In this document: one piece after another, positions 53,299-61,951 of the stretch
How positions within the stretch are numbered: position 1 is the first letter of the stretch
Layout of the letters: each line of letters starts with the position of its first letter
From: Rhodobacterales bacterium HKCCE2091
GTDB lineage: Bacteria > Pseudomonadota > Alphaproteobacteria > Rhodobacterales > Rhodobacteraceae
DNA length: 64,000 bases
Reading direction: 5' to 3'
Assembly: GCA_015689685.1 (NCBI GenBank)
Contig: WVSL01000008.1
Span: 92,964-156,963, forward strand
Notes under the pieces: generated by a model
What the model was told of the DNA's origin: nothing
Seen by the model: only the letters and a program-made list of their open reading frames with translations
Databases searched by the model: none
Made by a program: the position numbers and the translations under genes

Positions 53299-55509
53299 AT
53301 GTCGGCGGACAATCTCAAGGCGCTGTTCTTCGTCGAGTGCGAGGAACTGCTGGAGGCGCTCGGCGAGGGCCTCCAGTCGATGGAAAGCGGCGACGCGGAT
53401 AGCGAGACGCTGCATTCGATCTTCCGCGCGGTGCATTCGATCAAGGGGACGGCGGGGGCCTTCGGCTTCAACACGCTGGTCACGTTCACCCACCATTTCG
53501 AAACCGTCCTGGACCTGATCCGCAGCGACCAGATGGGTGTCGACGCGGAGGCGATGCGGCTCCTGTTCCGCGCCTCCGACATCCTCTCCGACCTCGTGGA
53601 ACTGGCGCGCGAGGGCGACGGCGGCCGCCCCGACGCGATGGATTCGGTGCTGGAAAGCCTGATCGAGATCTCGCGCAACCACGGTGAGGAGGGCGCGGCC
53701 GCACCGGCCCCGCCCGCGCTGGAGGAAGTCGAGGCTGAACCGCTCGCCTTCGAACCGCTGGCCTTCGACCCGACCAGCCTCGAAGCCCTCGCCGTCGATG
53801 GCGCGCTGCGCTACCACCTGCGCTTTGACCCGGGCCCGGACTTCTTCCGCAACGGCCACGACTTCGACCGGCTGGTGCTGGAACTGGAGAAGATGGGCAC
53901 GGTCACCTGTGCCGCCGATCCCGCCGCGATGCCCGCGCTGGACGGGTTCGACCCCGAGCTCTGCCACCTCGCCTGGGACATCGAGATCGAGACCGAGGCG
54001 ACCGAGGCCGAGATCCTCGACGCCTTCATGTTCCTCGAGGAATTCTGCAAGGTCACCGAGCTGACCGGCGACGCGGGAGGGGGCCTTCCCGGCCTGCCGC
54101 CGCTTCCCGACCCCGGGCCGGTGGCCGAGGAGGCGGCGAAGCCCGATCCGGTCCCCGTGGCCGCTGCTCCGGCCGATCCCGCGCCCGGCCCCGCGCCCGA
54201 CCCGGCCCCCGCCGCGAAACCCGCCAGGGCGGCGGAGGAAAAGGCCGCGCCCCCCGCCGCGACCGGCACCGTCGCCCCCAAGCAGCCGATGCTGCGGGTC
54301 GATCCCGAACGGGTCGACCGGCTGATCAACACGGTGGGCGAGCTGATCATCAACCAGGCGGTGATCAGCCAGCGCATCGTCGAGGCCGGGTTCGACACCA
54401 ACTCCGACCTGATGGGCGATCTCGACGACTTCCAGCACCTCGCCCGCGAGATCCAGGAAGGCGTGATGGCGATCCGCGCGCAGCCGGTGAAGCCGCTGTT
54501 CCAGCGCATGCAGCGCATCGTCCGCGAAACCGTCGACCAGCTCGGCAAGGACGTGCAGCTGGTGACCGAGGGCGAGAACACCGAGGTCGACAAGACCCTG
54601 GTCGAACGGCTCGCCGACCCGCTCACCCACATGATCCGCAACGCCGTCGATCACGGCATCGAGAAACCCGAGATCCGGAGCCGCGCGGGCAAGCCGGAAC
54701 GCGGAACCATCCGGCTGACCGCCGCCCATCGTTCCGGCCATGTCCAGATCGAGATCGCCGATGACGGCGCCGGGGTGAACCGCCCGCGCGTGTTCGAGAA
54801 GGCGGTCGAGAACGGGCTGATCCCGGCCGATGCCAAGCTGACCGACTCCGAGATCGACAACCTGCTGTTCATGCCCGGGTTCTCGACCGCGGCCGAGGTC
54901 ACCAACTTGTCCGGCCGCGGCGTCGGCATGGATGTCGTCAAGACCTCGATCAGCGCCCTCGGCGGCCGCGTCGCGATCTCCTCGCGGCCGGGCAAGGGAA
55001 CCATCTTCACCATCTCAATGCCGCTCACCCTCGCGGTGATGGACGGGATGGTGGTGCATATCTGCGGCGAGACGATGGTCGTCCCGCTCGCCTCCATCGT
55101 CGAGACGATCCGGCCCAAGGCGAAGGACGTCAAGTCGATCGGCCGCGACGGCCGGCTCCTGTTCATCCGCGGCACCTACGTCCCGATCGTGAGCCTTTCG
55201 GCGATGCTGGGCCTCTCGCGGTCCGGAGAGGAGGCCGAGGGCGGCGTCTTCGTTCTCGTCCGCTCCGAACAGGACGACCTCGTCGCGCTCGCGGTCGACG
55301 ACATCTCGGACCAGCGGCAGGTCGTCATCAAGAGCCTCGAGGGCAACTACGGCGCGATCCCCGGGATCTCCGCCGCCACCATCCTCGGCGACGGCCGCGT
55401 CGCGCTCATCATCGACACGGAAGCCATTCTTTCGCAGGTCCGCCGGGTCGGCCCTGACGCAGGTCAGCAAAAGGAGACGTTCTATGAACAGGCCAGCGCA
55501 CTGGGATGA
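53299..55509 (+). CDS. cheA: Chemotaxis histidine kinase CheA
   Basis: Receptor-coupled histidine kinase feeding CheY and CheB. The 736-residue protein has an HPt domain with H46 (FRAVHSIKGTAGAFGFNTL), a long Ala/Pro-rich linker around residues 275-325, dimerisation domain (VDRLINTVGELIINQAVISQ), and HATPase domain: N-box PLTHMIRNAVDHGIEKPE, G1 IEIADDGAGVNRPR, G2 GRGVGMDVVKTSI. A C-terminal CheW-like regulatory domain follows (VVHICGETMVVPLASIVETI). A P2-like domain (residues ~165-260) binds response regulators. It overlaps cheW by 26 bases. Confidence 0.97.
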   Translation: MSADNLKALFFVECEELLEALGEGLQSMESGDADSETLHSIFRAVHSIKGTAGAFGFNTLVTFTHHFETVLDLIRSDQMGVDAEAMRLLFRASDILSDLVELAREGDGGRPDAMDSVLESLIEISRNHGEEGAAAPAPPALEEVEAEPLAFEPLAFDPTSLEALAVDGALRYHLRFDPGPDFFRNGHDFDRLVLELEKMGTVTCAADPAAMPALDGFDPELCHLAWDIEIETEATEAEILDAFMFLEEFCKVTELTGDAGGGLPGLPPLPDPGPVAEEAAKPDPVPVAAAPADPAPGPAPDPAPAAKPARAAEEKAAPPAATGTVAPKQPMLRVDPERVDRLINTVGELIINQAVISQRIVEAGFDTNSDLMGDLDDFQHLAREIQEGVMAIRAQPVKPLFQRMQRIVRETVDQLGKDVQLVTEGENTEVDKTLVERLADPLTHMIRNAVDHGIEKPEIRSRAGKPERGTIRLTAAHRSGHVQIEIADDGAGVNRPRVFEKAVENGLIPADAKLTDSEIDNLLFMPGFSTAAEVTNLSGRGVGMDVVKTSISALGGRVAISSRPGKGTIFTISMPLTLAVMDGMVVHICGETMVVPLASIVETIRPKAKDVKSIGRDGRLLFIRGTYVPIVSLSAMLGLSRSGEEAEGGVFVLVRSEQDDLVALAVDDISDQRQVVIKSLEGNYGAIPGISAATILGDGRVALIIDTEAILSQVRRVGPDAGQQKETFYEQASALG

Positions 55510-55951
55510 ATGCGACAGCATTGAGTTCGTGTCCTTCATGGCCGGGGGGCAGAGCTTCTGCATCGAGATCACGCAGATCCGCGAGATCCGCCGCTGGACG
55601 CCGGTGACCGCGCTGCCGCACGCCGACAAGGCGGTGCTCGGCGTCATCAACCTCCGCGGCATGGTGATCCCGATCGTCGACCTGGCCGAGCAGCTCGGTC
55701 TTGGCACCAGCGAGGCCTCGATGCGCCACGTGGTGATCGTGGTCGCGATCGGCACCCAGACCGTCGGTCTCCTGGTCGATTCCGTGTCCGAGATCCTCGC
55801 CGTGCCGGTCGACACGATCTGCGAGGCCCCGCCGATGTCGAAGGGCGTGGATTCCGACTGCATCATCGGTCTCGTCTCGGTCGAGGAGGACATGTCGCGC
55901 GTTCTCGCCCTCGACGCGGTCCTGCCGCGCGCGCTCGAGGAAGTCGCCTGA
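55484..55951 (+). CDS. cheW: Chemotaxis coupling protein CheW
   Basis: A 155-residue CheW scaffold linking chemoreceptors to CheA. Motifs: SFMAGGQSFCIEITQIREIR, VTALPHADKAVLGVINLRGM and VIPIVDLAEQLGL. GLLVDSVSEILAVPVDTICE completes the second barrel. Start ATG at 55484 lies within the end of cheA and has AAAAGGAGACG upstream, so it is efficiently translated despite the overlap. Its stop overlaps the cheR start by one base. Confidence 0.95.
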   Translation: MNRPAHWDECDSIEFVSFMAGGQSFCIEITQIREIRRWTPVTALPHADKAVLGVINLRGMVIPIVDLAEQLGLGTSEASMRHVVIVVAIGTQTVGLLVDSVSEILAVPVDTICEAPPMSKGVDSDCIIGLVSVEEDMSRVLALDAVLPRALEEVA

Positions 55952-56811
55952 TGACCGTCTCGCCCGGCCCCTTCGGCGCCTTCGCCTCGTCGCGGCCCGA
56001 GCTTTCGGATCGCGACTTCGGCCGGGTCGCCAATATCGCCCGGTCCGCCTACGGCATCCAGCTCGAACCGCAGAAGAAGGCGATGATCCAGTCCCGCCTG
56101 ACCAAGCGTCTCCGCGCCCGCGGGCTCGCAGATTTCTCGGCCTACTGCGCGCTGCTGGAAACCAGGGGCAACGACGAACAGGACCACTTCATCTCGGCGA
56201 TCACCACCAACGTCACCCATTTCTACCGAGAGGTTCACCACTTCAAGCAGCTTCAGACAGAGGTTCTGCCGCCGCTCGTCGAACGGGCGCGCGGCGGCGG
56301 CCGGGTCCGGCTCTGGTCGGCGGGATGCTCGACCGGCCCGGAACCCTATTCCCTCGCCGGATCGATCCTGAAGCTGTTCCCGGAGGCAGGTCGGAAGGAC
56401 ATTCGCATCCTCGCGACCGACCTCGACCGCGATGTCCTCGCGAAGGCCGAGGCGGCGACCTACGACGCCGACCAGTGCGACACGCCCGGGCCCGAATGGG
56501 CCGCCCAGGTGTTCGAGCCGTCCCGCGGCGGCGGCCCGCGGCGCATCCGGCGCGAGGTGGCCGGCCTGGTGAGTTTCCAGCCCGTCAACCTGAACGGGAC
56601 CTGGCCGATGACCGGCCGGTTCGACGTGATCATGTGCCGGAACGTCGCGATCTATTTCAGCCGCGAGGTGCAACAGAAACTCTGGTTGCGCTTCGCCGAG
56701 GTTCTCGCCCCCGGCGGACACCTCTTCATTGGCCATTCCGAACGCCTTTCGGGACCGGCCACGAGTGTTTTCGAACCCTGCGGCATCACCGCGTACCGCA
56801 AGCGCGCCTGA
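55951..56811 (+). CDS. cheR: Chemoreceptor methyltransferase CheR
   Basis: Methylates glutamates of chemoreceptors with S-adenosylmethionine, opposing CheB. The 286-residue protein has the N-terminal helical domain (RVANIARSAYGIQLEPQKKA, TKRLRARGLADFSAYCALLE) and the Rossmann SAM domain (VRLWSAGCSTGPEPYSLAGS, DIRILATDLDRDVLAKAEAA, FDVIMCRNVAIYFS). The ITTNVTHFYREVHHF motif is characteristic. It follows cheW directly and precedes the second cheY by 30 bases. Confidence 0.96.
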   Translation: MTVSPGPFGAFASSRPELSDRDFGRVANIARSAYGIQLEPQKKAMIQSRLTKRLRARGLADFSAYCALLETRGNDEQDHFISAITTNVTHFYREVHHFKQLQTEVLPPLVERARGGGRVRLWSAGCSTGPEPYSLAGSILKLFPEAGRKDIRILATDLDRDVLAKAEAATYDADQCDTPGPEWAAQVFEPSRGGGPRRIRREVAGLVSFQPVNLNGTWPMTGRFDVIMCRNVAIYFSREVQQKLWLRFAEVLAPGGHLFIGHSERLSGPATSVFEPCGITAYRKRA

Positions 56812-56841
56812 CCGGCAGCGGCAACAGGAAGGAGACCGACC

Positions 56842-57228
56842 TTGTCACTGAAGGACACGCTGCGCGTGATGGTGGTCGACGACATGGCGATCAGCCGCGG
56901 CCTGCTCATTTCCGCGCTCGAGGAAATGGGCATCTACAAGGTCGTCGCCGAAAGCTCCGGCCAGACCGCGGTGGCGCGGATCGCCTCGGACCCGGTGCAC
57001 CTCGTGCTCGCCGACTACAACATGCCCGGCATGGACGGGCTGCAGCTGCTCGAGGCGCTGCGACGGAACCGGGCCACGCAGCGCGTCGGGTACATTCTCG
57101 TCACCGGCACGCCGACCCCCGAACTGATCGACACCGGTCGCCGTCTGGGGCTGAACAACCTGGTGCAGAAGCCGTTCACCACCCAGTCGCTGAAACGCGC
57201 CATCGAGACCGTCGTGGGCAAGTTTTGA
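56842..57228 (+). CDS. CheY-type single-domain response regulator (second, TTG start)
   Basis: A 128-residue receiver with all key residues: D13/D14 (VMVVDDMAIS), D58 (LVLADYNMPGMDG), T88 and K110 (LVQKPFTTQ). It differs from the first CheY in sequence and may be the motor-binding or the sink member. The start is TTG at 56842, supported by AAGGAG eight bases upstream and the family length. Its stop overlaps the next start (TTGA). Confidence 0.92.
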   Translation: MSLKDTLRVMVVDDMAISRGLLISALEEMGIYKVVAESSGQTAVARIASDPVHLVLADYNMPGMDGLQLLEALRRNRATQRVGYILVTGTPTPELIDTGRRLGLNNLVQKPFTTQSLKRAIETVVGKF

Positions 57229-57596
57229 ACGCGTTGACCGAAAGACGGGGCGGGGCGGTGCCCGATGCCTGCGAACTGCTCTCCGCCGCGGGGACGGAGC
57301 TGTCGCACACCGCGGCGCTCCTGCGACGGGCGGAGGAGGCGATCTTCACCGCGCTGTCCGATCCCGACCGTGGCGCGTTCGAGATGGCGGATGTGCAACT
57401 GCTGGACCTCGCGATCCAGACGCTGGACGACCTGTCGCCGTTCCTGACGGCACTGTCGAGCGGCCTGATCGATACCCAGACGATCGACACCGACCAGTTG
57501 CTCGATAGCCTGAGGCTGGCGGGGCTCCGCGCGCGCCTGACCCGCGTGAGTTCGGCCGTCGCCACTGCAACGAAAGGATCGATCGAGATGTTCTGA
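57225..57596 (+). CDS. Che-operon helical protein with CheZ-like D-x3-Q motif
   Basis: A 123-residue, almost all-helical protein whose TTG start overlaps the second cheY stop (TTGA). An alternative TTG three codons later is possible. No family is certain. The central helix reads MADVQLLDLAIQTLDDLSPF, containing D61-x3-Q65; CheZ phosphatases use D-x3-Q (DLTGQ in E. coli) to dephosphorylate CheY. The C-terminal helix QLLDSLRLAGLRARL could be a CheY-binding tail. A small CheZ-like phosphatase is the working hypothesis; an unrelated helical protein is the alternative. Confidence 0.7.
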   Translation: MNALTERRGGAVPDACELLSAAGTELSHTAALLRRAEEAIFTALSDPDRGAFEMADVQLLDLAIQTLDDLSPFLTALSSGLIDTQTIDTDQLLDSLRLAGLRARLTRVSSAVATATKGSIEMF

Positions 57597-58079
57597 CGCC
57601 AGCGGACCGCCCGGCCCGGTTTCCGTCGTGGGGAACCGCCAACCAATCGTTCAATTTGAAAGACGGCACGAACCGAGCATGTCGAGAGCAGCGGAAACAC
57701 GGACAGGGTCGATATCGGCCCAGGGGGCATCCCTGGATGTGACGCCGCACCGTAGCGACGGTTCCGTCGCACGGGTGTTTCCGGGTGCTTGCCCACGCCT
57801 GTCTCGGAGGGCACCGGCGAAAGGCGACCGGATTTCCTTGTTCTGCTATCCGCCCAGCGTGCTGCCTTGCGATGCATTCCGGAGGATTCACCGCGGAGGA
57901 GGTATGCTTTCAGCCCTTCCGACACCGGGCCGTTCGGACGGGTACCTCCTGACCGGTCTGACCGCATCCGGGACGGGAAAGCCGGTTCTCAACCCGTGCG
58001 AGCCCGTGCGCAGGGTCGAGCGAGCAGATGCAGGCGTCGGTTGGGGCGCCCGGCCGCCCGCATACGGGGGAGGTACGCC
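57597..58079. other. 483-bp gap inside the chemotaxis cluster
   Basis: No open frame here looks coding. It contains one perfect palindrome GCGACGG-TT-CCGTCGC at 57755-57770 and a modestly AT-richer patch around 57832-57890. No tRNA or known RNA is seen. The gap separates the STAS-to-D-x3-Q operon from cheB-cheD, so cheB probably has its own promoter here. Confidence 0.65.
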
Positions 58080-59144
58080 ATGCGCGTGATCCTCGCCTCG
58101 GCAGACGGTACCCGTCGCGACCGGCTGGCGGCGCGGATCGGCGCGATCCCGGGGGTCACCCTGACGCTGGTCGCGTCCGAGTTGTCGGAGGCCTACCACG
58201 TGAGCGAACACCGGCCCCCGGACCTGGCCGTGATCGGCGAGGCCTTGGCGCGGCTGCCGGAATTCGAAGTCATGCTGATGCTGTTCCGGGCGGTGAAGGC
58301 GCGGGTCGTTGTAGTCGTGGGCTCCGGTCCGGGACGGGCACCGCTGCCGGTCACGCTTCGCCGCGGCGACTTGATGGTCCTGGACGAGGCCGCGTCCGAC
58401 GACGTGTTCCGGCGCGCGGTGCTGGACGGTCCGGCCATCCCGCCCGCGACACCGGCCAGATCGCCCGCGCCGCACCGATCGCGACCGGTGATTGCATCGC
58501 CCGCCGCGAGGTCGCCCGAACCGCCAGCGCCCGCCGCCAAGGACGGTCCGAACACAGGCGCCTACCGGCGGATCGTGATGATCGGCGCATCGACCGGCGG
58601 GGTGGACTCGCTGATCTCGGTCCTGTCCGATTTCCCTGTCGATTGCCCACCAACGCTGATCGTGCAGCATACCGGCGCCGCGTTCAGCGCCGGTCTGGCG
58701 CGGCTTCTCGACAACCGGACGGCGGCACGGGTGATCGAGGCGGAAGAGGGCATGACGGTGGCGCCGGGCACGGTGGTGCTGGCGCCGGGCGACCGCTGCC
58801 ATCTCGAGGCGCGGTTCCGCGGCGCCTCCGTCGAATGCAGGCTGAGGGACGGCCCGGAGATCAGCGGCCACCGGCCCGCGGTCGACGCGCTGTTCCGCTC
58901 CGGCGCGCGGAACGGAAAGCGGGTGGCCGCGGCGATCCTGACCGGCATGGGCCGGGACGGGGCCGAGGGGCTGCTCGACCTGCGGCGCGCGGGCGCGCGC
59001 ACCTTCGGGCAGGACCGGGCGACTTCGCTGGTCTACGGCATGCCGAAGATCGCGCAGGATCTCGGGGCGGTGGAACGCCAGCTTCCGATCGACCAAATCG
59101 GGCGGGCGCTCCTGTCCGCGGCCAGGGAAAGGGCGGCAGCATGA
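58080..59144 (+). CDS. cheB: CheB methylesterase with degenerate receiver domain
   Basis: Removes methyl groups from chemoreceptors and deamidates glutamines. The 354-residue protein has an intact catalytic domain: S171 (MIGASTGGVDS), H197 (LIVQHTGAAFS) and D293 (LTGMGRDGAEG). The N-terminal receiver (residues 1-~115) is degenerate: the DD pair is S7-A8-D9 (LASADGT), the phosphoacceptor position reads LAVIGEAL (G53 in place of Asp) and the Lys of the receiver is missing (DLMVLDEA). A 45-residue Pro/Ala linker follows. Regulation by CheA phosphorylation is therefore doubtful. ATG 58080 follows GGGGGAGGTACGCC. Confidence 0.92.
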   Translation: MRVILASADGTRRDRLAARIGAIPGVTLTLVASELSEAYHVSEHRPPDLAVIGEALARLPEFEVMLMLFRAVKARVVVVVGSGPGRAPLPVTLRRGDLMVLDEAASDDVFRRAVLDGPAIPPATPARSPAPHRSRPVIASPAARSPEPPAPAAKDGPNTGAYRRIVMIGASTGGVDSLISVLSDFPVDCPPTLIVQHTGAAFSAGLARLLDNRTAARVIEAEEGMTVAPGTVVLAPGDRCHLEARFRGASVECRLRDGPEISGHRPAVDALFRSGARNGKRVAAAILTGMGRDGAEGLLDLRRAGARTFGQDRATSLVYGMPKIAQDLGAVERQLPIDQIGRALLSAARERAAA

Positions 59145-59689
59145 ACGGACCGATACCGAACGCCGCGCGCGGGCCCCGCGACCGGACCGTCGCCGTGGTC
59201 CAGGGCGAATACCACATCTCGCGCGATCCCTCCGTGGTACTGTCGACGGTGCTGGGCTCCTGCGTCTCCGCCTGCATCTACGACGCCGATGGCGGGATTG
59301 GCGGGCTGAACCACTTCCTGCTGCCGGGCGACGAGCGCGGCGGATCGGCGGAGATGAAGTACGGCTCGATGGCGATGGAACTGCTCATCAACGAAATGCT
59401 CAAGGCCGGGGCGCGGCGGACCAACCTCAAGGTCAAGCTCTACGGTGGCGGGCGGATCACCGCGGGCCTGTCGGATATCGGCGCGAAGAACATCGACTTC
59501 GCCCGCGGTTACTGCCGCCGCGAGGGATTCCCGGTCGTGTCCGAGAGCCTCGGCGGCACCCAGGCGCGGCGGATCCACTTCCGACCCTCGACCGGGGAGG
59601 TGCGCCTGACCCTCGTCGCGCAGACCCAGGCTCCGAAGGAACGCGTGATCGCGCCGCGCAAGCCCGCCGCCGACGTGACGCTGTTCTGA
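59141..59689 (+). CDS. cheD: Chemoreceptor glutamine deamidase CheD
   Basis: Deamidates receptor glutamines. The 182-residue protein has the catalytic Cys in VVLSTVLGSCVSACIYD and the catalytic His in GGLNHFLLPG, plus LKVKLYGGGRITAGLSDIGA and IDFARGYCRREGFPV of the family. Start overlaps cheB stop (ATGA). The C-terminal ~20 residues (KERVIAPRKPAADVTLF) are an extension. It ends the che cluster. Confidence 0.95.
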   Translation: MNGPIPNAARGPRDRTVAVVQGEYHISRDPSVVLSTVLGSCVSACIYDADGGIGGLNHFLLPGDERGGSAEMKYGSMAMELLINEMLKAGARRTNLKVKLYGGGRITAGLSDIGAKNIDFARGYCRREGFPVVSESLGGTQARRIHFRPSTGEVRLTLVAQTQAPKERVIAPRKPAADVTLF

Positions 59690-59786
59690 AGCGCCCGCGG
59701 CGGAGGCGTTGATTCCGGGGTGATTTTCCCGCTCCACCGTGCCACAAGATCCCGCGAGGGTGACCGGGCAGGGAGCGGGAGAGACC

Positions 59787-61046
59787 GTGGTCGTTCCATT
59801 CCACGTGGCCGAGATGCTGAAGCGCGTGAAGCGCCGGCTGGCCCAGGACAGCGATACCGCGCGCTTCGCCCCGCGCCACGGCGACCTCGCCGTGCTGCGG
59901 CCGCGACGCCGCACGAGCGAAGAGACCATCGCCGACTACCATGACAGGCTCGGCCTGAGCGACGCGGCCTCCGACGCTTTGGCCGACGCCGAAACGCGGG
60001 CGGGGGCAAGCCGCTACGCCGCCAACATCGAGAACATGATCGGCACGGTGAAGCTGCCGGTGGGCGTGATCGGCCCGCTTCGCGTCAACGGGCTGCACGC
60101 GGCGGGCGATTACCCGGTGCCGCTCGCGACGACCGAGGCCGCGCTGGTCGCATCCTACGGCCGTGGCGCGCTGGCCGCGAACAGGGCCGGCGGGATCACG
60201 ACCGCTGTCCTTTACGAGGGCGTCCTGCGCACGCCGGCCTTCGTCCTCGACGATCTCTTGTCGGCGGGTCAGTTCGTTGACTGGGTGGTGGAGAACGTCG
60301 CGGCGCTGCAGGCCGCCGCCGAGGCCACCACCCGCTACGGCCGCCTCGTGTCGGTCGAGCCGGTGATCGACACCAACATCGTCTTCCTGCTCTGCCGCTA
60401 CACCACCGGCGACGCCGGCGGGCAGAACATGGTGACGATCGCGACCGACGCGCTGTGCCGTCACATCGCCGCGCATTGCCCGGTCCGGCTCCGCCACTGG
60501 TATGTCGAGGGCAACTTCTCGGGCGACAAGAAGGCCTCCACGCTCGGCACGCTGACCGGGCGCGGGCGCAAGGTCTCGGCCTCCGTCGTGCTGCCCGAGC
60601 GCGTGGTGGAAAGCGCGCTGCGCACCAGCATCGACGAGATGCTGGCCTATGGCCGCGTCGCCAACCTCGGCGCGCTCCTGTCGGGGCAGCTCGGCGCACA
60701 GGCGCATTACGCCAACGGTCTCGCCGCGCTCTACATCGCCACCGGCCAGGACGCGGCCTGCGTGGCCGAAAGTGCGGTCGGCTTCACCCGGATGGAGCGG
60801 CATGACGGCGGCCTCTTCGCGTCGGTCACGCTGCCCAACATCCTCGTCGGCACGGTCGGCGGCGGCACCGGCCTGCCGACGCAATCGGCCTGCCTCGAAC
60901 TGATGGGGCTGAAAGGCACGGGCCACGCCGCGGCGCTGGCCGAGATCGCGGCGGCGCTCTGCCTCTGCGGCGAGCTGTCGATCGTCGCGGCGATGGCCGC
61001 GGGGCATTTCGCCGTCGCCCACGAGAGACTGGCGAGGCAGAGGTGA
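59787..61046 (+). CDS. Hydroxymethylglutaryl-CoA reductase, class I-like, soluble
   Basis: Reduces HMG-CoA to mevalonate with two NAD(P)H. From GTG 59787 (GGGAGCGGGAGAGACC upstream) it is 419 residues; a GTG at 59739 would add 16 unsupported residues. Catalytic residues are all present: E117 (LATTEAALVASYG), K248 (FSGDKKAS), D322 (IATGQDAACVAESA) and H407 (MAAGHFAVAHERLA). The cofactor loop GDAGGQNM replaces the usual GDAMGMNM. ENMIGTVKLPVGVIGPL and VGGGTGLPTQSA are family blocks. GQDAA marks class I. No membrane anchor is present. It overlaps the UbiA start (GTGA). The rest of the mevalonate pathway is not visible. Confidence 0.93.
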   Translation: MVVPFHVAEMLKRVKRRLAQDSDTARFAPRHGDLAVLRPRRRTSEETIADYHDRLGLSDAASDALADAETRAGASRYAANIENMIGTVKLPVGVIGPLRVNGLHAAGDYPVPLATTEAALVASYGRGALAANRAGGITTAVLYEGVLRTPAFVLDDLLSAGQFVDWVVENVAALQAAAEATTRYGRLVSVEPVIDTNIVFLLCRYTTGDAGGQNMVTIATDALCRHIAAHCPVRLRHWYVEGNFSGDKKASTLGTLTGRGRKVSASVVLPERVVESALRTSIDEMLAYGRVANLGALLSGQLGAQAHYANGLAALYIATGQDAACVAESAVGFTRMERHDGGLFASVTLPNILVGTVGGGTGLPTQSACLELMGLKGTGHAAALAEIAAALCLCGELSIVAAMAAGHFAVAHERLARQR

Positions 61047-61951
61047 CGCTCGCCGCCCGGCTCTGGCGCTACCAGGCGGAGCGCTTTCCGCTGCTGCGCA
61101 CCGTCCCGCTGCTCGCGGTCTATTCCGCGGCCAGCATCAATATCTCGGCGCTGCTGGCCGGCCGGCCGCTGCCGGGGCCGTGGCCCTACGTCGCCGCGAC
61201 CCTGATCGCGCTCGCCATCTTCTTCCAGCTTCGCGCCGCCGACGAGTGGAAGGACCGCGAGATCGACGCGCGCTACCGGCCCGAACGCCCGGTGCCGCGC
61301 GGGCTGGTCAACCTGCGCCTGGTCCTCGGCCTCGGGCTCGCCACCGTGCCGGTCGCGGGGCTGCTGGCGCTGTCGGTGTCGGGCGCGCTGATCTGGCCGC
61401 TCCTGCTGACCTGGGCCTGGCTCGCGGCGATGACGGCGGAATTCGGCGTGCCGGCCTGGCTGAAGGCGCGTCCGGTTCTCTACCTCGTCAGCCACATGGC
61501 GATCATGCCGCTGATCGACCTGGTGCTGACCGGCGCGGAATGGGCCGGGCGCGGCGCGCCGGACGGGCTCTGGCTGTTCCTGCTCCTGTCGCTGGTCAAC
61601 GGCTGCGTGCTGGAACTGGGCCGCAAGACCTGGGCCCCGGCCAGCGAGCGCGAGGGGGTCGAAAGCTACTCCGCGCTGTGGGGGCCGGACCGGGCGGTCC
61701 TGACCTGGCTCGGCTTCGTCACCCTCGCGTCGATCCTCCTGGCGGCGGTGGGCCACGCGGTCGGCGCAGCCTGGCCGCTGACGCTGGTGGCCGTCGCGGG
61801 GCTGGCGGCGACGACGGCAGTGGCGCTGAGGTTCCGTGCCGATCCCACGGTGTCGCGGGAACGGCAGGTCGATGCGGCGGCGGGGCTCTGGGTCCTGGCC
61901 TGCTACGCCGGGGCGGGGTTCCTGCCGCTCCTGTTCGGGGGCGGGGCGTGA
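61043..61951 (+). CDS. UbiA-family prenyltransferase
   Basis: Membrane-embedded enzyme that attaches an isoprenoid to an acceptor. The 302-residue protein has about eight hydrophobic segments. The first diphosphate-binding motif is degenerate but recognisable: LRAADEWKDREIDARYRPER (Asp spacing x3, x3), followed by PVPRGLVNLR. The second Asp-rich motif is weak (SYSALWGPDRAV). This subtype with RPERPVPRGLV differs from UbiA, COX10 and MenA. Start GTG 61043 and stop overlap neighbours on both sides (GTGA, GTGA), so it is tightly coupled to HMG-CoA reductase and the PEP-synthase-like gene. Acceptor unknown. Confidence 0.85.
   Translation: MTLAARLWRYQAERFPLLRTVPLLAVYSAASINISALLAGRPLPGPWPYVAATLIALAIFFQLRAADEWKDREIDARYRPERPVPRGLVNLRLVLGLGLATVPVAGLLALSVSGALIWPLLLTWAWLAAMTAEFGVPAWLKARPVLYLVSHMAIMPLIDLVLTGAEWAGRGAPDGLWLFLLLSLVNGCVLELGRKTWAPASEREGVESYSALWGPDRAVLTWLGFVTLASILLAAVGHAVGAAWPLTLVAVAGLAATTAVALRFRADPTVSRERQVDAAAGLWVLACYAGAGFLPLLFGGGA

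Noticed and set aside
57628..58089. 153-codon frame in the gap before cheB
   Set aside because: No ribosome site, mixed Arg/Pro/Gly composition, overlaps the cheB start and shows no similarity I recognise.
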